From positions 6,975 through 70,974 of the forward strand of contig CAYQKY010000023.1 of NCBI GenBank assembly GCA_964418125.1: 64,000 nt of DNA, in the 5' to 3' direction. Below are positions 1 to 9,343 of the stretch, piece after piece (the first letter of the stretch is position 1; each line of letters starts with the position of its first letter). Under the pieces are notes generated by a model, which saw only the letters and a list, made by a program, of their open reading frames with translations, searched no databases and was not told the origin of the DNA. The stretch is from JACJXW01 sp964418125. Lineage in GTDB: Bacteria; Bacteroidota; Bacteroidia; Chitinophagales; Saprospiraceae. The position numbers were made by a program, and so were the translations under genes.

Positions 1-2
1 AT

Positions 3-1235
3 GAAGATACTGCCGCCTGTTTTTTCGATGCGGATGGCGACGGTGACCTCGACCTTTTCGTTGGCTCCGGAGGCAACAACATGCCGGTCGGTTCGCCCTT
101 TATTCAGGATCGCTTATACCTTAACGATGGAACAGGGAACTTCACCAACGCCCGGGGCGCCCTGTCCGGTAATGGGTTCAACACCTCGGTGGCAGTACCC
201 CTGGATTTCGATGGCGATGGCGACCTCGACCTCTTCGTCGGCAGCCGCAGCATCCCCAACCAGTACGGCCAGCCGCCGCGTAGTTTCCTTTACCAGAACG
301 ATGGCCAGGGACGCTTTAAGGACGTGGCCAGGGAGTATGCTCCCGAACTTCAGGGTATCGGCATGGTGACCAGCGCCGAACTGGTGAACCTCCTGGGAGA
401 TGATCAAGCCGAACTGGTAGTTGTAGGAGAGTGGATGGCGCCAAAAGTTTTCCGGAATCAGGGTGGCAAACTGCTTCCCGTGGCCACCAACCTGGATGAA
501 TACCCGGGCTGGTGGTACGGTATGTCCGCCGCCGACCTCGATGGAGACGGCGACCAGGACCTTGTCCTCGGCAACCGGGGAGAAAACTTCTATTTCACCG
601 GATCCAGGGAAAAACCGGCTAAACTATGGGTCTATGACTTCGACCTGAACGGCACTGTTGAAAATGTGATGACCCGTACGGTAAACGGAAAGGACATGCC
701 CGTACCGTTAAAGAAAGAACTTACCGGGCAGGTCGTCAGCCTCAAAAAGCAAAACCTCAAACACACGGAATATGCGGATAAGTCCATACAGGAACTTTTC
801 GGGCCCAAACAACTGGAAAAGGCACTGGTACTGGAAGGTACTTATTTCAGCTCGGCAGTGGCCCTGAACGAAGGTGGCGGGAAGTTCTCCCTGCAGAAGC
901 TGCCTCCCGAAGTACAGTTCTCCTGCATTTGCGGCATATACTGCACCGACCTGAACGGCGATTCCCGTGAAGACCTGATACTCGCCGGCAATGACAGCGG
1001 CTTCGCTCCTCAGTTCTCCAAGCTGGACGCCAGCTTCGGGCACGTCCTCATCAACAGGGGGGATGGCAGTTTCGAACGGATCGATAACAATGACAGCGGC
1101 TTTTTTATACGGGGAGACGTTAAACAATTGACGGGAATTCAAATTAATAATCAGGACTATATCCTTACGGCCATCAATGGCCAGAAACCGAAGTTGTTCA
1201 AAGTATCCGGCGAAAAGGGCCGCCTGGAGAATTGA
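3..1235 (+). CDS. FG-GAP/VCBS repeat protein, 5'-truncated by window edge
   Basis: The reading frame is open to the window edge, so the true start lies upstream; only the C-terminal roughly 410 residues are present. Several calcium-binding-type loops of the form DxDGDGDxD are visible (DADGDGDLD near the edge, DFDGDGDLD, DLDGDGDQD, DLNGDSRED), the hallmark of FG-GAP/VCBS beta-propeller blades. It aligns by eye along its length with the C-terminal half of the next gene: both have a GWW motif before a Dx(D/Q)DGD loop, a DFD/DFDxN loop, a V(S/A)LKK segment and a DASFG(H/N)VL block. Known family members are extracellular or surface proteins often encoded near SusC/SusD receptors. Ligand and function are unknown; the shared C-terminal region suggests the full gene is a paralogue of the 1119-residue neighbour. 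Confidence 0.85.
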   Translation, partial: EDTAACFFDADGDGDLDLFVGSGGNNMPVGSPFIQDRLYLNDGTGNFTNARGALSGNGFNTSVAVPLDFDGDGDLDLFVGSRSIPNQYGQPPRSFLYQNDGQGRFKDVAREYAPELQGIGMVTSAELVNLLGDDQAELVVVGEWMAPKVFRNQGGKLLPVATNLDEYPGWWYGMSAADLDGDGDQDLVLGNRGENFYFTGSREKPAKLWVYDFDLNGTVENVMTRTVNGKDMPVPLKKELTGQVVSLKKQNLKHTEYADKSIQELFGPKQLEKALVLEGTYFSSAVALNEGGGKFSLQKLPPEVQFSCICGIYCTDLNGDSREDLILAGNDSGFAPQFSKLDASFGHVLINRGDGSFERIDNNDSGFFIRGDVKQLTGIQINNQDYILTAINGQKPKLFKVSGEKGRLEN

Positions 1236-1309
1236 TCAAACCAAATAGATTGCCCTGCCGATAAAATGGAGCCTCTTGTAAAGCAAAAACAAACTGAAAT
1301 TCACTCGCT

Positions 1310-4300
1310 ATGATAAAGAAATGGCCAATCGGACTGTTCGGGATTGTGGTAACAGCATTGTCCATGTTCAGTTGTTCCTCAGATGGAGGCAACAACTTTC
1401 AGTTCCAGCTTCTGAGAAAAGATGTTACCGGGCTGGATTTTCACAATGAACTTCGGCAAAATACTGATTTCAATGCCTTGAATTACGCCTATTTTTATAA
1501 TGGAGGCGGAGTAGCCGCCGGTGATTTCAACCAGGACGGGCTGGATGACCTCTTCTTTACCAACAACATGGGCCCCAACAAGCTCTTCCTCAACGAGGGG
1601 GGGGCGTTCAAATTCAAAGACGTCACTGAAATAGCCCGGCTGGAAGGGATGGGAGGCTGGACTTCCGGCGTTTCCGTTGTGGACATCAACAATGACGGGC
1701 TGCTCGATATCTACGTCTGCCAGTTGGGGAACTACCAGGGCATCAAAGGCAGAAACCAGCTCTATGTCTGCACGGGTATTGAAAATGGCATACCGGTTTT
1801 TGAAGACCAGGCCCCCGAATACGGGCTGGCGCTGGTGGGCTTTTCCACCCAGGCTGCTTTCTTCGACTACGACCTCGACGGTGACCTCGACATGTACCAG
1901 CTCAACCACTCCCTGCACCAGAACGGCACCTTCGGCCAGAAGGAAACCTTTGATGGAACTCAACATCCTCTGGCGGGCGATAAGCTCATGCGCAATGACG
2001 GCGGCCGTTTTACCGATGTGGCCCTGGAGGCGGGCATCCTGAGCACCGTGGTGGGCTATGGCCTGGGCGTCGCTACCGGAGACATTAACCTTGACGGCTG
2101 GCCGGATATTTATATCGGCAATGACTTCCACGAAAACGATTACCTCTACATCAACCAGCAGGACGGCACTTTCAAAGAAGCGCTCAACGAACATATGATG
2201 CATACCAGCCGCTTTTCCATGGGGGTAGATATGGCCGACATCAACAACGACGGCTTCAATGAGGTGGTTTCTCTGGATATGCACCCCGATGACCCGGAAA
2301 TACTGAAAAGCGCTCAGGGAGAGGTCGCCTACGACCTGTACAGGTTCAGGCTGGGATACGGTTACAATTATCAGTACGCCCGCAACAACCTGCAGCTCAA
2401 CCGCGGCGACGGCACATTCAGTGAGATTGCCCTGTTTGCCGGGATGTATGCCACTGACTGGTCATGGGCGCCGTTATTTTTCGACTTTGACCATGACGGC
2501 TACAAGGACCTTTTCATCAGCAACGGTATTCCCCGCCGCTTCAATGACCTGGATTACATCAACTTCCGCGCCAACAGTGAGGTTCGCTTCAAGGCCAATA
2601 CCAACAACCTGGAAGAGAAAGACCTGGCGGTGGTGGAAAAGATGCCCCAGATCAAGCTGCCGAACCGCTTTTTCCGGAATACGGGCGCCCTGAAGTTCGA
2701 GGATACCGGCAATTCTGTACAGGGCAATATCCCTTCCTATTCCAACGGCGCCATTTATGTCGACCTGGATGCAGATGGAGACCTGGATATCGTTACCAAT
2801 AATATCGAAGAAGAGCCTTTCGTTTATAAAAACCTGGCCGTTGAGCAGGGAAAAGAAAATCGCAATTTCCTTGCAGTAGGGTTGCAGGGGCCTCCGCAGA
2901 ATATCAATGCTATCGGCGCCCGGATTGTGGTTTTCAAAGGCAGAGAAAAGCTGATGGCCGAGCATTTCCTTGCCCGGGGGTTTCAGTCGAGTGTATCGCC
3001 GAAGGGCCTTCAACTGGGCATTGGAGATACCACCGGGGTGGATTCTGTTCTGCTTATCTGGCCGGACCGGACTTACCAGAGGCTGGACAATGTACAGTTC
3101 AACCGCTGGACAGGCCAGAAATGGCAACCCGGATTGCCGGTATTTGATTTCAGTATCTTGTCCACTCTTCCCGGGCAGGACTGGGGTGTTAAGGATGTAA
3201 CCGGTGAAGTGGCCCTGAATTTCCGCCACGAGGAAAACCCCTATATCGATTTCAACCGGGAATTCCTCATTCCCCACATGATATCTACTGCCGGCCCGGC
3301 TCTGGCCGTAGGCGATTTGAATGGCGACGGGCTGGACGATGTCTTCCTGGGGGGCGCCAAGCGCCTGAAGAGCCGCCTTTATTATCAGTCTGCAGATGGC
3401 AAATTCTACGAGAAGACCCCGCCGGTGATCCTCAATGACAGCCTGTTTGAAGATGTGGATGCTGCTTTTGCCGACCTGGAAAATGATGGGGACCTGGATC
3501 TTGTTGTTGCCAGTGGAGGCAATGAATTCTGGGGAGAGCATGAGGCCCTTAAGCAACGTGTGTATATCAATGATGGGGCCGGTAACTTTCAGGTAAACTA
3601 CGACATCTTTCCGGGAGCTTTTCTGACCGCCTCCTGTGTCCTGCCGGCGGACTTCAACGGCGATGGGCTGACAGACTTCTTCTTCGGCGGCCGTGCCGTG
3701 CCCTGGAATTACGGCCTTACACCGGAGTCTTATTTGTTCGTCAACCGGGGCAACGGGCAGTTTGAAGACGCCACGGAAGAAGTGGCCGAGGGCCTGAAAA
3801 AAACGGGGCTGGTGAAGAACGGGGCCTGGGCCGATATTGACCAGGACGGCGACCCCGACCTCCTGCTGGCCGTAGAGTGGGGCCCTGTCCAGCTCTTTAT
3901 CAACAACGGGGGGCAACTGGAAAAGAGAGCCCTAAATGATATGACCGGCTGGTGGAACTTTATTCTGCCCTATGATTTCGACCAGGACGGAGACATGGAT
4001 ATCCTGGCCGGTAATCTGGGCGCTAATTCCAAACTGCAGCCTACTACGGAAGAACCGGTCCGGATGTACGTCAACGATTTTGATAACAACGGGCAGATAG
4101 AACAGATCCTTACTTATTACGTTAAAGGGCGGGAGGTGCCCTTTGCCAACTACGAGGAGATCACCAAACAGCTGGTGGCCCTGAAAAAGAAGTACCTCTA
4201 CGCCCGTGACTTTGCCAAGGCAACGCTGCCCGAAATACTGGGAGAAGAAGATTTTGCCGCTGCTGAGGTGCTGGAAGTGAATACCCTGAAAAGCATGTAT

Positions 4301-4669
4301 TTCGAAAATACAGGGGACGGGCCCTCCTTCAGGGCACACCCCCTGCCGGATGAGCTGCAGTTCTCTTCCCTGAACGCCGCCTCACTTTACGATTTCGACA
4401 GCGACGGGCGGGTAGATGCGCTGCTGGGGGGTAATTTTTACGAAAACAATATTGAAATGGGCCGTTATGACGCCAGCTTCGGCAACGTACTTTCCATTGG
4501 AGAAGGCGGCAGCTTCCTGGTGTCGCCCCTGGGTAGGCTGAAGGTCAAAGGCCAGGTCCGGGCGATCCGGCCCATTCGCATCGGCGGTAAATTGTGCTTC
4601 ATACTGGCGAGGAATGACGATACGGTTTTAGTCGTCCAACCTTCTTCGGCTGATAAAGACCTGTTATAA
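1310..4669 (+). CDS. FG-GAP/VCBS repeat lipoprotein with ASPIC/UnbV-like domain
   Basis: The 1119-residue product starts with a lipoprotein signal (hydrophobic stretch then FSCSS, Cys about residue 22), so it is probably outer-membrane anchored and surface exposed. Residues about 60-500 hold repeated calcium-type loops (DFNQDGLDD, DINNDGLLD, DYDLDGDLD, DINLDGWPD, DFDHDGYKD). Residues about 520-600 (NFLAVGLQG, IGARI, GFQSSVSP, LQLGIGD, VLLIWPD) match the ASPIC/UnbV domain that follows FG-GAP repeats in CRTAC1-like proteins. A second FG-GAP half (DLNGDGLDD, DFNGDGLTD, DIDQDGDPD, DFDQDGDMD, DFDSDGRVD) fills residues about 660-1100 and is paralogous to the preceding gene. Adhesion or glycan-related function is inference only. 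It sits 74 bp after the paralogue, probably in one operon. Confidence 0.9.
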   Translation: MIKKWPIGLFGIVVTALSMFSCSSDGGNNFQFQLLRKDVTGLDFHNELRQNTDFNALNYAYFYNGGGVAAGDFNQDGLDDLFFTNNMGPNKLFLNEGGAFKFKDVTEIARLEGMGGWTSGVSVVDINNDGLLDIYVCQLGNYQGIKGRNQLYVCTGIENGIPVFEDQAPEYGLALVGFSTQAAFFDYDLDGDLDMYQLNHSLHQNGTFGQKETFDGTQHPLAGDKLMRNDGGRFTDVALEAGILSTVVGYGLGVATGDINLDGWPDIYIGNDFHENDYLYINQQDGTFKEALNEHMMHTSRFSMGVDMADINNDGFNEVVSLDMHPDDPEILKSAQGEVAYDLYRFRLGYGYNYQYARNNLQLNRGDGTFSEIALFAGMYATDWSWAPLFFDFDHDGYKDLFISNGIPRRFNDLDYINFRANSEVRFKANTNNLEEKDLAVVEKMPQIKLPNRFFRNTGALKFEDTGNSVQGNIPSYSNGAIYVDLDADGDLDIVTNNIEEEPFVYKNLAVEQGKENRNFLAVGLQGPPQNINAIGARIVVFKGREKLMAEHFLARGFQSSVSPKGLQLGIGDTTGVDSVLLIWPDRTYQRLDNVQFNRWTGQKWQPGLPVFDFSILSTLPGQDWGVKDVTGEVALNFRHEENPYIDFNREFLIPHMISTAGPALAVGDLNGDGLDDVFLGGAKRLKSRLYYQSADGKFYEKTPPVILNDSLFEDVDAAFADLENDGDLDLVVASGGNEFWGEHEALKQRVYINDGAGNFQVNYDIFPGAFLTASCVLPADFNGDGLTDFFFGGRAVPWNYGLTPESYLFVNRGNGQFEDATEEVAEGLKKTGLVKNGAWADIDQDGDPDLLLAVEWGPVQLFINNGGQLEKRALNDMTGWWNFILPYDFDQDGDMDILAGNLGANSKLQPTTEEPVRMYVNDFDNNGQIEQILTYYVKGREVPFANYEEITKQLVALKKKYLYARDFAKATLPEILGEEDFAAAEVLEVNTLKSMYFENTGDGPSFRAHPLPDELQFSSLNAASLYDFDSDGRVDALLGGNFYENNIEMGRYDASFGNVLSIGEGGSFLVSPLGRLKVKGQVRAIRPIRIGGKLCFILARNDDTVLVVQPSSADKDLL

Positions 4670-4695
4670 AGCTCAAAAATTAATCAAAAGGAATC

Positions 4696-5394
4696 ATGAA
4701 AAACAGATTGTTATTGGTGGCTGCCTCTTCCTTGCTCCTTAGCCTCTGGAGCTGCAGGATCGATGATGATAATAGCCAGCCCCAACGGGATATTTACCGT
4801 TTTGCCGAAAAGGTAAAGATCGACCCGGTCAAGAAGGAATACAACATAGGAGACATTTTCTGGCTGGAAGTGAACTTCCCTGGCAAGGAACTGACAACCG
4901 TAGATACCGGAGAGGATATCTTTATTGGCAACGCCACTTTCTTCATCACGGTAAATGCCGAAGTATTGACGGCAGAGCCTGTTCCTCAATCCGATACGAG
5001 GTTTGATGCGGCTCAGCAGAGCGGTGAGATCATCAAAGGAGATGATTTTGATACCAATGCCGAGGCTACCCTGTCTTTCGGGTGCCCTGAGGCTACCTAC
5101 TTTCTCCGCGCCGGGCTTCAGCTGAAGGAAAAAGGCAACTACGTCCTTTTTCTCAATCAGGAGGACGGCCTGAGTTACATCGCCTTTACGGAAGATACGG
5201 ATTGCTCCCTTCAGGATATCTTTCCTCCTCCTCCGGAGGCCGACCTGGGCTACGTTCAGTTCACCTTCGATGTAGAGGACACCAACCTGGATGTTTTCAA
5301 CGATGTGGTTGGGGCGGATAACCAGAGCCCCCTGCTCAATGAGTTCCGGGCAGCATTGGAAAATAAGACGGCGTTTTTCCTGGCGGTGCGGTGA
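4696..5394 (+). CDS. hypothetical lipoprotein
   Basis: The 232-residue product has a Lys/Arg-positive N-terminus, a short hydrophobic core and a lipobox-like LWSCR (Cys about 20), so it should be exported and lipidated. The mature part is acidic and mostly beta-like, with no domain I recognise. It follows the VCBS protein by only 26 bp and is probably co-transcribed. In this kind of locus small lipoproteins often accompany surface receptors, but no function can be assigned from sequence alone. Confidence 0.8.
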   Translation: MKNRLLLVAASSLLLSLWSCRIDDDNSQPQRDIYRFAEKVKIDPVKKEYNIGDIFWLEVNFPGKELTTVDTGEDIFIGNATFFITVNAEVLTAEPVPQSDTRFDAAQQSGEIIKGDDFDTNAEATLSFGCPEATYFLRAGLQLKEKGNYVLFLNQEDGLSYIAFTEDTDCSLQDIFPPPPEADLGYVQFTFDVEDTNLDVFNDVVGADNQSPLLNEFRAALENKTAFFLAVR

Positions 5395-5541
5395 GGAAGA
5401 GGAAATACAAAGGTACGGAAGGCGTTTCCGGTCAAAGGTACTGTCACTCTTAATCTACGTTACGGTTTTGGGCGATGGTTGAATGGCCCTGCTGTTATAT
5501 TGCTGGCTCAGGAGCTCCCGGCCTGCACTTCTACGTTTCCG
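5395..5541. other. intergenic gap between convergent genes
   Basis: This is a short convergent junction after the lipoprotein stop and before the GNAT stop. No strong hairpin with a T-run is visible. Nothing else is recognisable here. Confidence 0.5.
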
Positions 5542-6006
5542 TCATGTCCTGATTATGATCTCATAAACCGGCAAATACCGCCCGGCGATGCTGCTCTCCA
5601 GTTGCCCGATGCGCATGGCGCCCATCCGCTCGTAGAAGCCGGCGGCGTATGGATCCGATTCTATGATCAGGCGGGATTCTCCTTTCTGGCGGAGGTTCTC
5701 CAGCAGGTGCCGGAATGCCAGCCTGCCTATGCCTTTCCCCATGGAAGGCGGATCGATCCAGAAGTGCCCGGCCTCCGTACAGCCGTACTTCGGGTGGGGT
5801 TGTAGCGCGTAAAACCCCGCCAGTTCTTTCTCCTCTAAAACCTTTACGACTTCATGCGTTTCGATGTATTCGGGGCTGATAGTCAGCTCCCCTTTCCACC
5901 GTTGCATCCACTCCTCAGGGTAGCCCCAGTGTTGTTTGGCGCGCCAGGCGAGGGCGGTGAGGGCGGGTGCGTCCAGGGGTTCGGCGGGTAGGAAATGTAC
6001 GTTCAT
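5542..6006 (-). CDS. GNAT family N-acetyltransferase
   Basis: The 154-residue protein has the GNAT fold order: acidic N-terminal helices, a central beta strand (ELAGFYAL), then the acetyl-CoA pyrophosphate-binding motif A with GKGIGRLA (about residues 90-97), followed by IIESDPYAAGFYERMGA, the typical motif B with its Tyr near the end. It should transfer an acetyl group from acetyl-CoA to an amine; the substrate is unknown. The ATG at 6006 gives a normal family length. It is transcribed away from the T9SS gene on the same strand and may be single. Confidence 0.85.
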   Translation of the reverse strand: MNVHFLPAEPLDAPALTALAWRAKQHWGYPEEWMQRWKGELTISPEYIETHEVVKVLEEKELAGFYALQPHPKYGCTEAGHFWIDPPSMGKGIGRLAFRHLLENLRQKGESRLIIESDPYAAGFYERMGAMRIGQLESSIAGRYLPVYEIIIRT

Positions 6007-6049
6007 CCGAGGAAGTTTTTTGCTCTGGAAAAAGCAATATGGCTCAGGA

Positions 6050-6160
6050 TAAATTGGGTTGCTGGCTCTACGTGGGCGCCTGGATGGTCAGTTTGATGGT
6101 TAAATTGTTGGCTCAACGTGGCAGCCAGCCTTATAACAATACAACAATAAAACAATTCCC
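6050..6160. repeat. imperfect intergenic repeats
   Basis: Between the GNAT start and the stop of the next minus-strand gene lie two imperfect copies of a segment beginning TAAATTG and ending ACGTGG (about 6052-6076 and 6101-6121), followed by CAATACAACAATAAAACAA-type low complexity. This resembles, in style but not sequence, the other short-repeat islands in the window. No coding potential is credible here. Confidence 0.4.
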
Positions 6161-6175
6161 CATACTCCGCAGGCA

Positions 6176-8053
6176 TCACCTCAGCAATACAACATCTCCC
6201 TGTCGCCTTTTCACCGCCTCTCCGGAAAATTCCTGGTAAGACAACTGATAGAAATATGCCTCTGAGGGAGCTGGCTGGCCATTAAAAGTGCCGTTCCAGC
6301 CTTCTTCGGCATCCTCTGTTTCGAAGACGAGCTGGCCCCAGCGGTTGAATATCTGCAGGCGGTAGGCCGGGAAGGGGCATTGGAGGATGGGTGCGAAATC
6401 GTCGTTCACTCCATCCCCGTTGGGAGTAAAGGCATTGGGGATGGCCAGGCAGGGCGCACACCAGTCTACGGCGATGGAATCCTGCAGTACGCATTCGTCA
6501 ACGACTACCTTGGCCAGGTAGCGGCCCGGCTTGATCACAGAATACAGCGGCTCCTGGGCGCCGTCCTGCCAGAGGTAGAGGGCGGCGCCTTCGAGCGTGG
6601 CGTCCAGCAGCAGGGAATCCTGTTCGCACAGGGCCGTATCGGCAGGCAGGCCCTGCCAGTCAACCGCCGGCAGCCTGAGCTGTATGGTGTCGGTTGCCCG
6701 GCACTCGCCCAGGCGGGCGGAAACCCAGTAGGCGCCGGAGGCGGAAACGGCGAGGGACGTGTCGGTGCTTCCGTCGCTCCACTGTATATCGAAGCCGGCG
6801 GGCGGTTCGGGGATGGAGAGCGTAAACTGTTCCGCTTCGCAGATGGTGGTATCTGCCGGTAGCGCAAACACAGGAGTAGCCGACAATTTGACTACCCAGA
6901 AGTCGGCCTCTCCGATGGGGTTGGAAATGTCTCCGTCCGTTGACCGGCTGGCGCCTGAAAGCAGGAGGCTGCCGTCGGCAGCCAGACCGATGGCCTCTGC
7001 CAGTTCCATCCGGCTGCCGCCGAAGTTGAGGTGTTGCCGGACCTCCCCCTCCGGGCCGATCTCCGCCAGGCTGTAATCGCGGCTTTGAACCTGGAATAAA
7101 ACCTCCTCCCGCTGAGACAAGACGAACATCTGCCCCTCCGGCCCTACCTGAAAGCCCGCTACAATCTGGGCGGCGCCCAGGTTATATCTCTGTTCCCAAA
7201 TTGCGGTTCCCTGGGGGCTGAGTTTGAGGACAATAGCGCTCTGGTCAATAGATCCGTAGGTATTTCCCGCCAGCAGCAGGCTCCCGTCGTCCAGTTCCCG
7301 GATCTTTGCCGGCAGGATGAAAAACGGCAGGGGGATACTGTCCGGGAAAGCGCCCTCTTCATCCATGCGGACAATATGGGAGTTGGTCGTAAGGAAATAG
7401 GTGTTGCCGTTGGCCGGGCTCAACGGGCCAAAGGAAAAAAGGTGATCGTAAAGCCGGGCCCATAACAGATTGCCGGCAGCATCAAACCGGGTGATCTGGC
7501 GGAACGAAGAGCTGGAACTGCTGCTGGCTCCTGAATTGCTCAGGACTATGCAGCCGCCATCGGAAGTGGGTTGCACCTCGTAGGCGAGGTCAGTGCCGTC
7601 CCTTCCAAAGCTGTGCTGCCATAGTAGGGCCCCTTCCGCATCGATCTTCAGTACCCAGGCGTCGCCGGCCCCTTCATGAGTGGTAACATCCTGGCCCGGT
7701 TCTCCGGATGTGCCACATACGAAGTATCCGCCATCCGCTGGCGCCGCCGCCTGGGCGTTATCTTTTCCCGGGCCGCCGTAGTGGCGGCTCCACAGGACGC
7801 CGCCCCCGGCGTCGAGCTTCAGGACGGCTACATCCTGATCACCGTAGTTGCCGGGCAGGTGCCCGTCATCAGAATTGGAGCTGCCAAATAAGAGGTAACC
7901 GCCGTCGTTGCTGTTGATAATGCCGCCGTAGTATTCAATTGCCGTACCACCGTAACTTCGTTCCCATTCCAGGACAGGGCAATTTTCGTAGTGCTGGGTG
8001 AATCCCTGGAGAGCAGCCATTGTGAACAGAATCAGTGTCAAGTATTGTTTCAT
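6176..8053 (-). CDS. secreted protein with T9SS type-B (gliding-motility CHU_C) sorting domain
   Basis: The start is placed at the ATG at 8053, which opens a good signal peptide (MKQYLTLILFTMAALQGFTQ); the upstream in-frame extension has no signal character. The mature protein (about 600 residues) has an N-terminal region of repeated W-x-x-x-(Y/F)GG and DGGY(L/F)..G(S/T) motifs typical of a beta-propeller of the delta-60/Kelch-like kind. Two Cys-bounded PKD/Ig-like modules follow (TTICEAEQF and TALCEQDSL), then the C-terminal CHU_C domain (IPNAFTPNGDGVNDDF, IFNRWGQLVFE, WNGTFNG, YFYQLSY). The last is the type-B signal recognised by the type IX secretion system, so the product should reach the cell surface or medium. 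Ligand is unknown. Confidence 0.88.
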   Translation of the reverse strand: MKQYLTLILFTMAALQGFTQHYENCPVLEWERSYGGTAIEYYGGIINSNDGGYLLFGSSNSDDGHLPGNYGDQDVAVLKLDAGGGVLWSRHYGGPGKDNAQAAAPADGGYFVCGTSGEPGQDVTTHEGAGDAWVLKIDAEGALLWQHSFGRDGTDLAYEVQPTSDGGCIVLSNSGASSSSSSSFRQITRFDAAGNLLWARLYDHLFSFGPLSPANGNTYFLTTNSHIVRMDEEGAFPDSIPLPFFILPAKIRELDDGSLLLAGNTYGSIDQSAIVLKLSPQGTAIWEQRYNLGAAQIVAGFQVGPEGQMFVLSQREEVLFQVQSRDYSLAEIGPEGEVRQHLNFGGSRMELAEAIGLAADGSLLLSGASRSTDGDISNPIGEADFWVVKLSATPVFALPADTTICEAEQFTLSIPEPPAGFDIQWSDGSTDTSLAVSASGAYWVSARLGECRATDTIQLRLPAVDWQGLPADTALCEQDSLLLDATLEGAALYLWQDGAQEPLYSVIKPGRYLAKVVVDECVLQDSIAVDWCAPCLAIPNAFTPNGDGVNDDFAPILQCPFPAYRLQIFNRWGQLVFETEDAEEGWNGTFNGQPAPSEAYFYQLSYQEFSGEAVKRRQGDVVLLR

Positions 8054-8112
8054 TATCCAACTTAAAAAGATGAAGTTTACAGGCGGGTTAGGTAGAATAA
8101 CATGCTTCCGGC

Positions 8113-9237
8113 TCACCCGGCGCCAATGGCATCTGCTACCACTTCCGAATCCTGATGAATGACGCCGAGCCCGCCTCCCGGCTTGTAATTGTCGAAGCCC
8201 AGGAAATACAGCCCCTTGTATTTTCCTTTGCCAACCACATCCTTGGGAATACCGTACTGGTCGAACAGGCCGTCGGTGAAGGGCAGGAAGTCTTCCAGCT
8301 TTGCCCGGTAGCCGGTGGCCAGGATGACGGTGTCGAACGGCTCCTCTGTGCCGTCCTCAAAACGGGCCCCCGTTTCGGTGAAGCGCTCGATTCCCGGTTT
8401 CACCTTGATCCTGCCGGCCTTGATCTGCTCGACGGTGCCGATGTCGATCACCGGCGTTTTACCCGTTTCCCGCAACTGGCGGGCAGGAGGAACATCGGAA
8501 GGCGCCAGGCCGTAAGGGCGCAGGTCGCCAAAGGCGAGGCGTTGTACTTTGGCGCCGATCCAGTCGCCCAGCCAGTAAGGGAGCCTGGCCAGGGTAAATG
8601 CGGTTTTTTGCGTGGGGTTTCCCAGAAAATCCCGGGGCACTACATTGACCGGCCCGCGGACGGAAAGGCAGGTAGGGATATCATTCTCGCTCAGGTCCAG
8701 GGCGATCTCGGCGCCGGTATTGCCGAAACCTACCACCAGCACCTTTTGGTTGCAGAAGGGGCGGTAGTTTTTGTACTGCCGGCTGTGCCGGATCTTTCCC
8801 TGAAAGCGCTCTTCCCCTTCATAACGGGGGCGGTTCGGTACACGGTTTAGCCCTGTAGCCACTACCACATGGGAAGCGGAAAAGGTTTTGCCGGATCGGG
8901 TGCGTACCTCCCAGGCCCCTTCGCCCGGCCGGATCGAAACCACTTCTTCTCCGAGGTGGGGCCTGATGTCAAATTTTTGGGCATAGGCGTCAAAATAGTC
9001 CACCAGCATCCTTCTGGAAACATAGCGGGGGTAGTGGTTTGGAAATTCCATAAATGGCAGGTGAGAGTGTTCCTTGACGGTGTGCAGGTGCAGCCGGTCG
9101 TAGTGCTGCCGCCAGGATGAAGCCACAGCCTCGTTCTGCTCGAGTATCTCAAAGGCAATACCTTTCTGCCGCAGGCGGGCGGCTGCCGCCATGCCCGCCG
9201 GGCCGGCGCCGATGATGAGGACGGTGGTTTGTTCCAT
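8113..9237 (-). CDS. flavin-containing monooxygenase-like NAD(P)/FAD oxidoreductase
   Basis: The 374-residue protein starts at the ATG at 9237. Residues 5-20 hold a Rossmann FAD site (VLIIGAGPAGMAAA), residues about 165-180 a second NADPH site (VLVVGFGNTGAEIA), and a C-terminal VILATGYRA matches the ATG motif of flavin monooxygenases. WRQHYDRLHLHT is typical of YUCCA/CzcO-type FMO-like enzymes. It likely oxidises a small lipophilic or amine substrate using NADPH and O2; substrate is unknown. Four exact octamer repeats lie directly upstream of the ATG. The frame remains open upstream through the repeats, so a longer N-terminus is formally possible but would lack family similarity. The next gene downstream starts 59 bp away on the same strand. 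Confidence 0.88.
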   Translation of the reverse strand: MEQTTVLIIGAGPAGMAAAARLRQKGIAFEILEQNEAVASSWRQHYDRLHLHTVKEHSHLPFMEFPNHYPRYVSRRMLVDYFDAYAQKFDIRPHLGEEVVSIRPGEGAWEVRTRSGKTFSASHVVVATGLNRVPNRPRYEGEERFQGKIRHSRQYKNYRPFCNQKVLVVGFGNTGAEIALDLSENDIPTCLSVRGPVNVVPRDFLGNPTQKTAFTLARLPYWLGDWIGAKVQRLAFGDLRPYGLAPSDVPPARQLRETGKTPVIDIGTVEQIKAGRIKVKPGIERFTETGARFEDGTEEPFDTVILATGYRAKLEDFLPFTDGLFDQYGIPKDVVGKGKYKGLYFLGFDNYKPGGGLGVIHQDSEVVADAIGAG

Positions 9238-9239
9238 GT

Positions 9240-9271
9240 GTATTCGTGTATTCGTGTATTCGTGTATTCGT
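9240..9271. repeat. four tandem 8-bp repeats at the monooxygenase start
   Basis: GTATTCGT is present four times exactly (9240-9247, 9248-9255, 9256-9263, 9264-9271), two bases from the start codon of the minus-strand monooxygenase gene, where it reads as ACGAATAC units. The unit is not a multiple of three, so copy-number change would alter the spacing of translation signals or the frame of any upstream start. Confidence 0.9.
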
Positions 9272-9343
9272 GTAAGTACATGGACTGCCCGTCTCAGCGG
9301 CTGCGACTGATACACCTATATACGAATGCACTTATACACTTTC

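Noticed and set aside
9240..9271. CRISPR-like array at the octamer tract, and likewise at 51207-51248 and 53786-53881
   Set aside because: The units are contiguous without unique spacers of regular length, and no cas genes are present.
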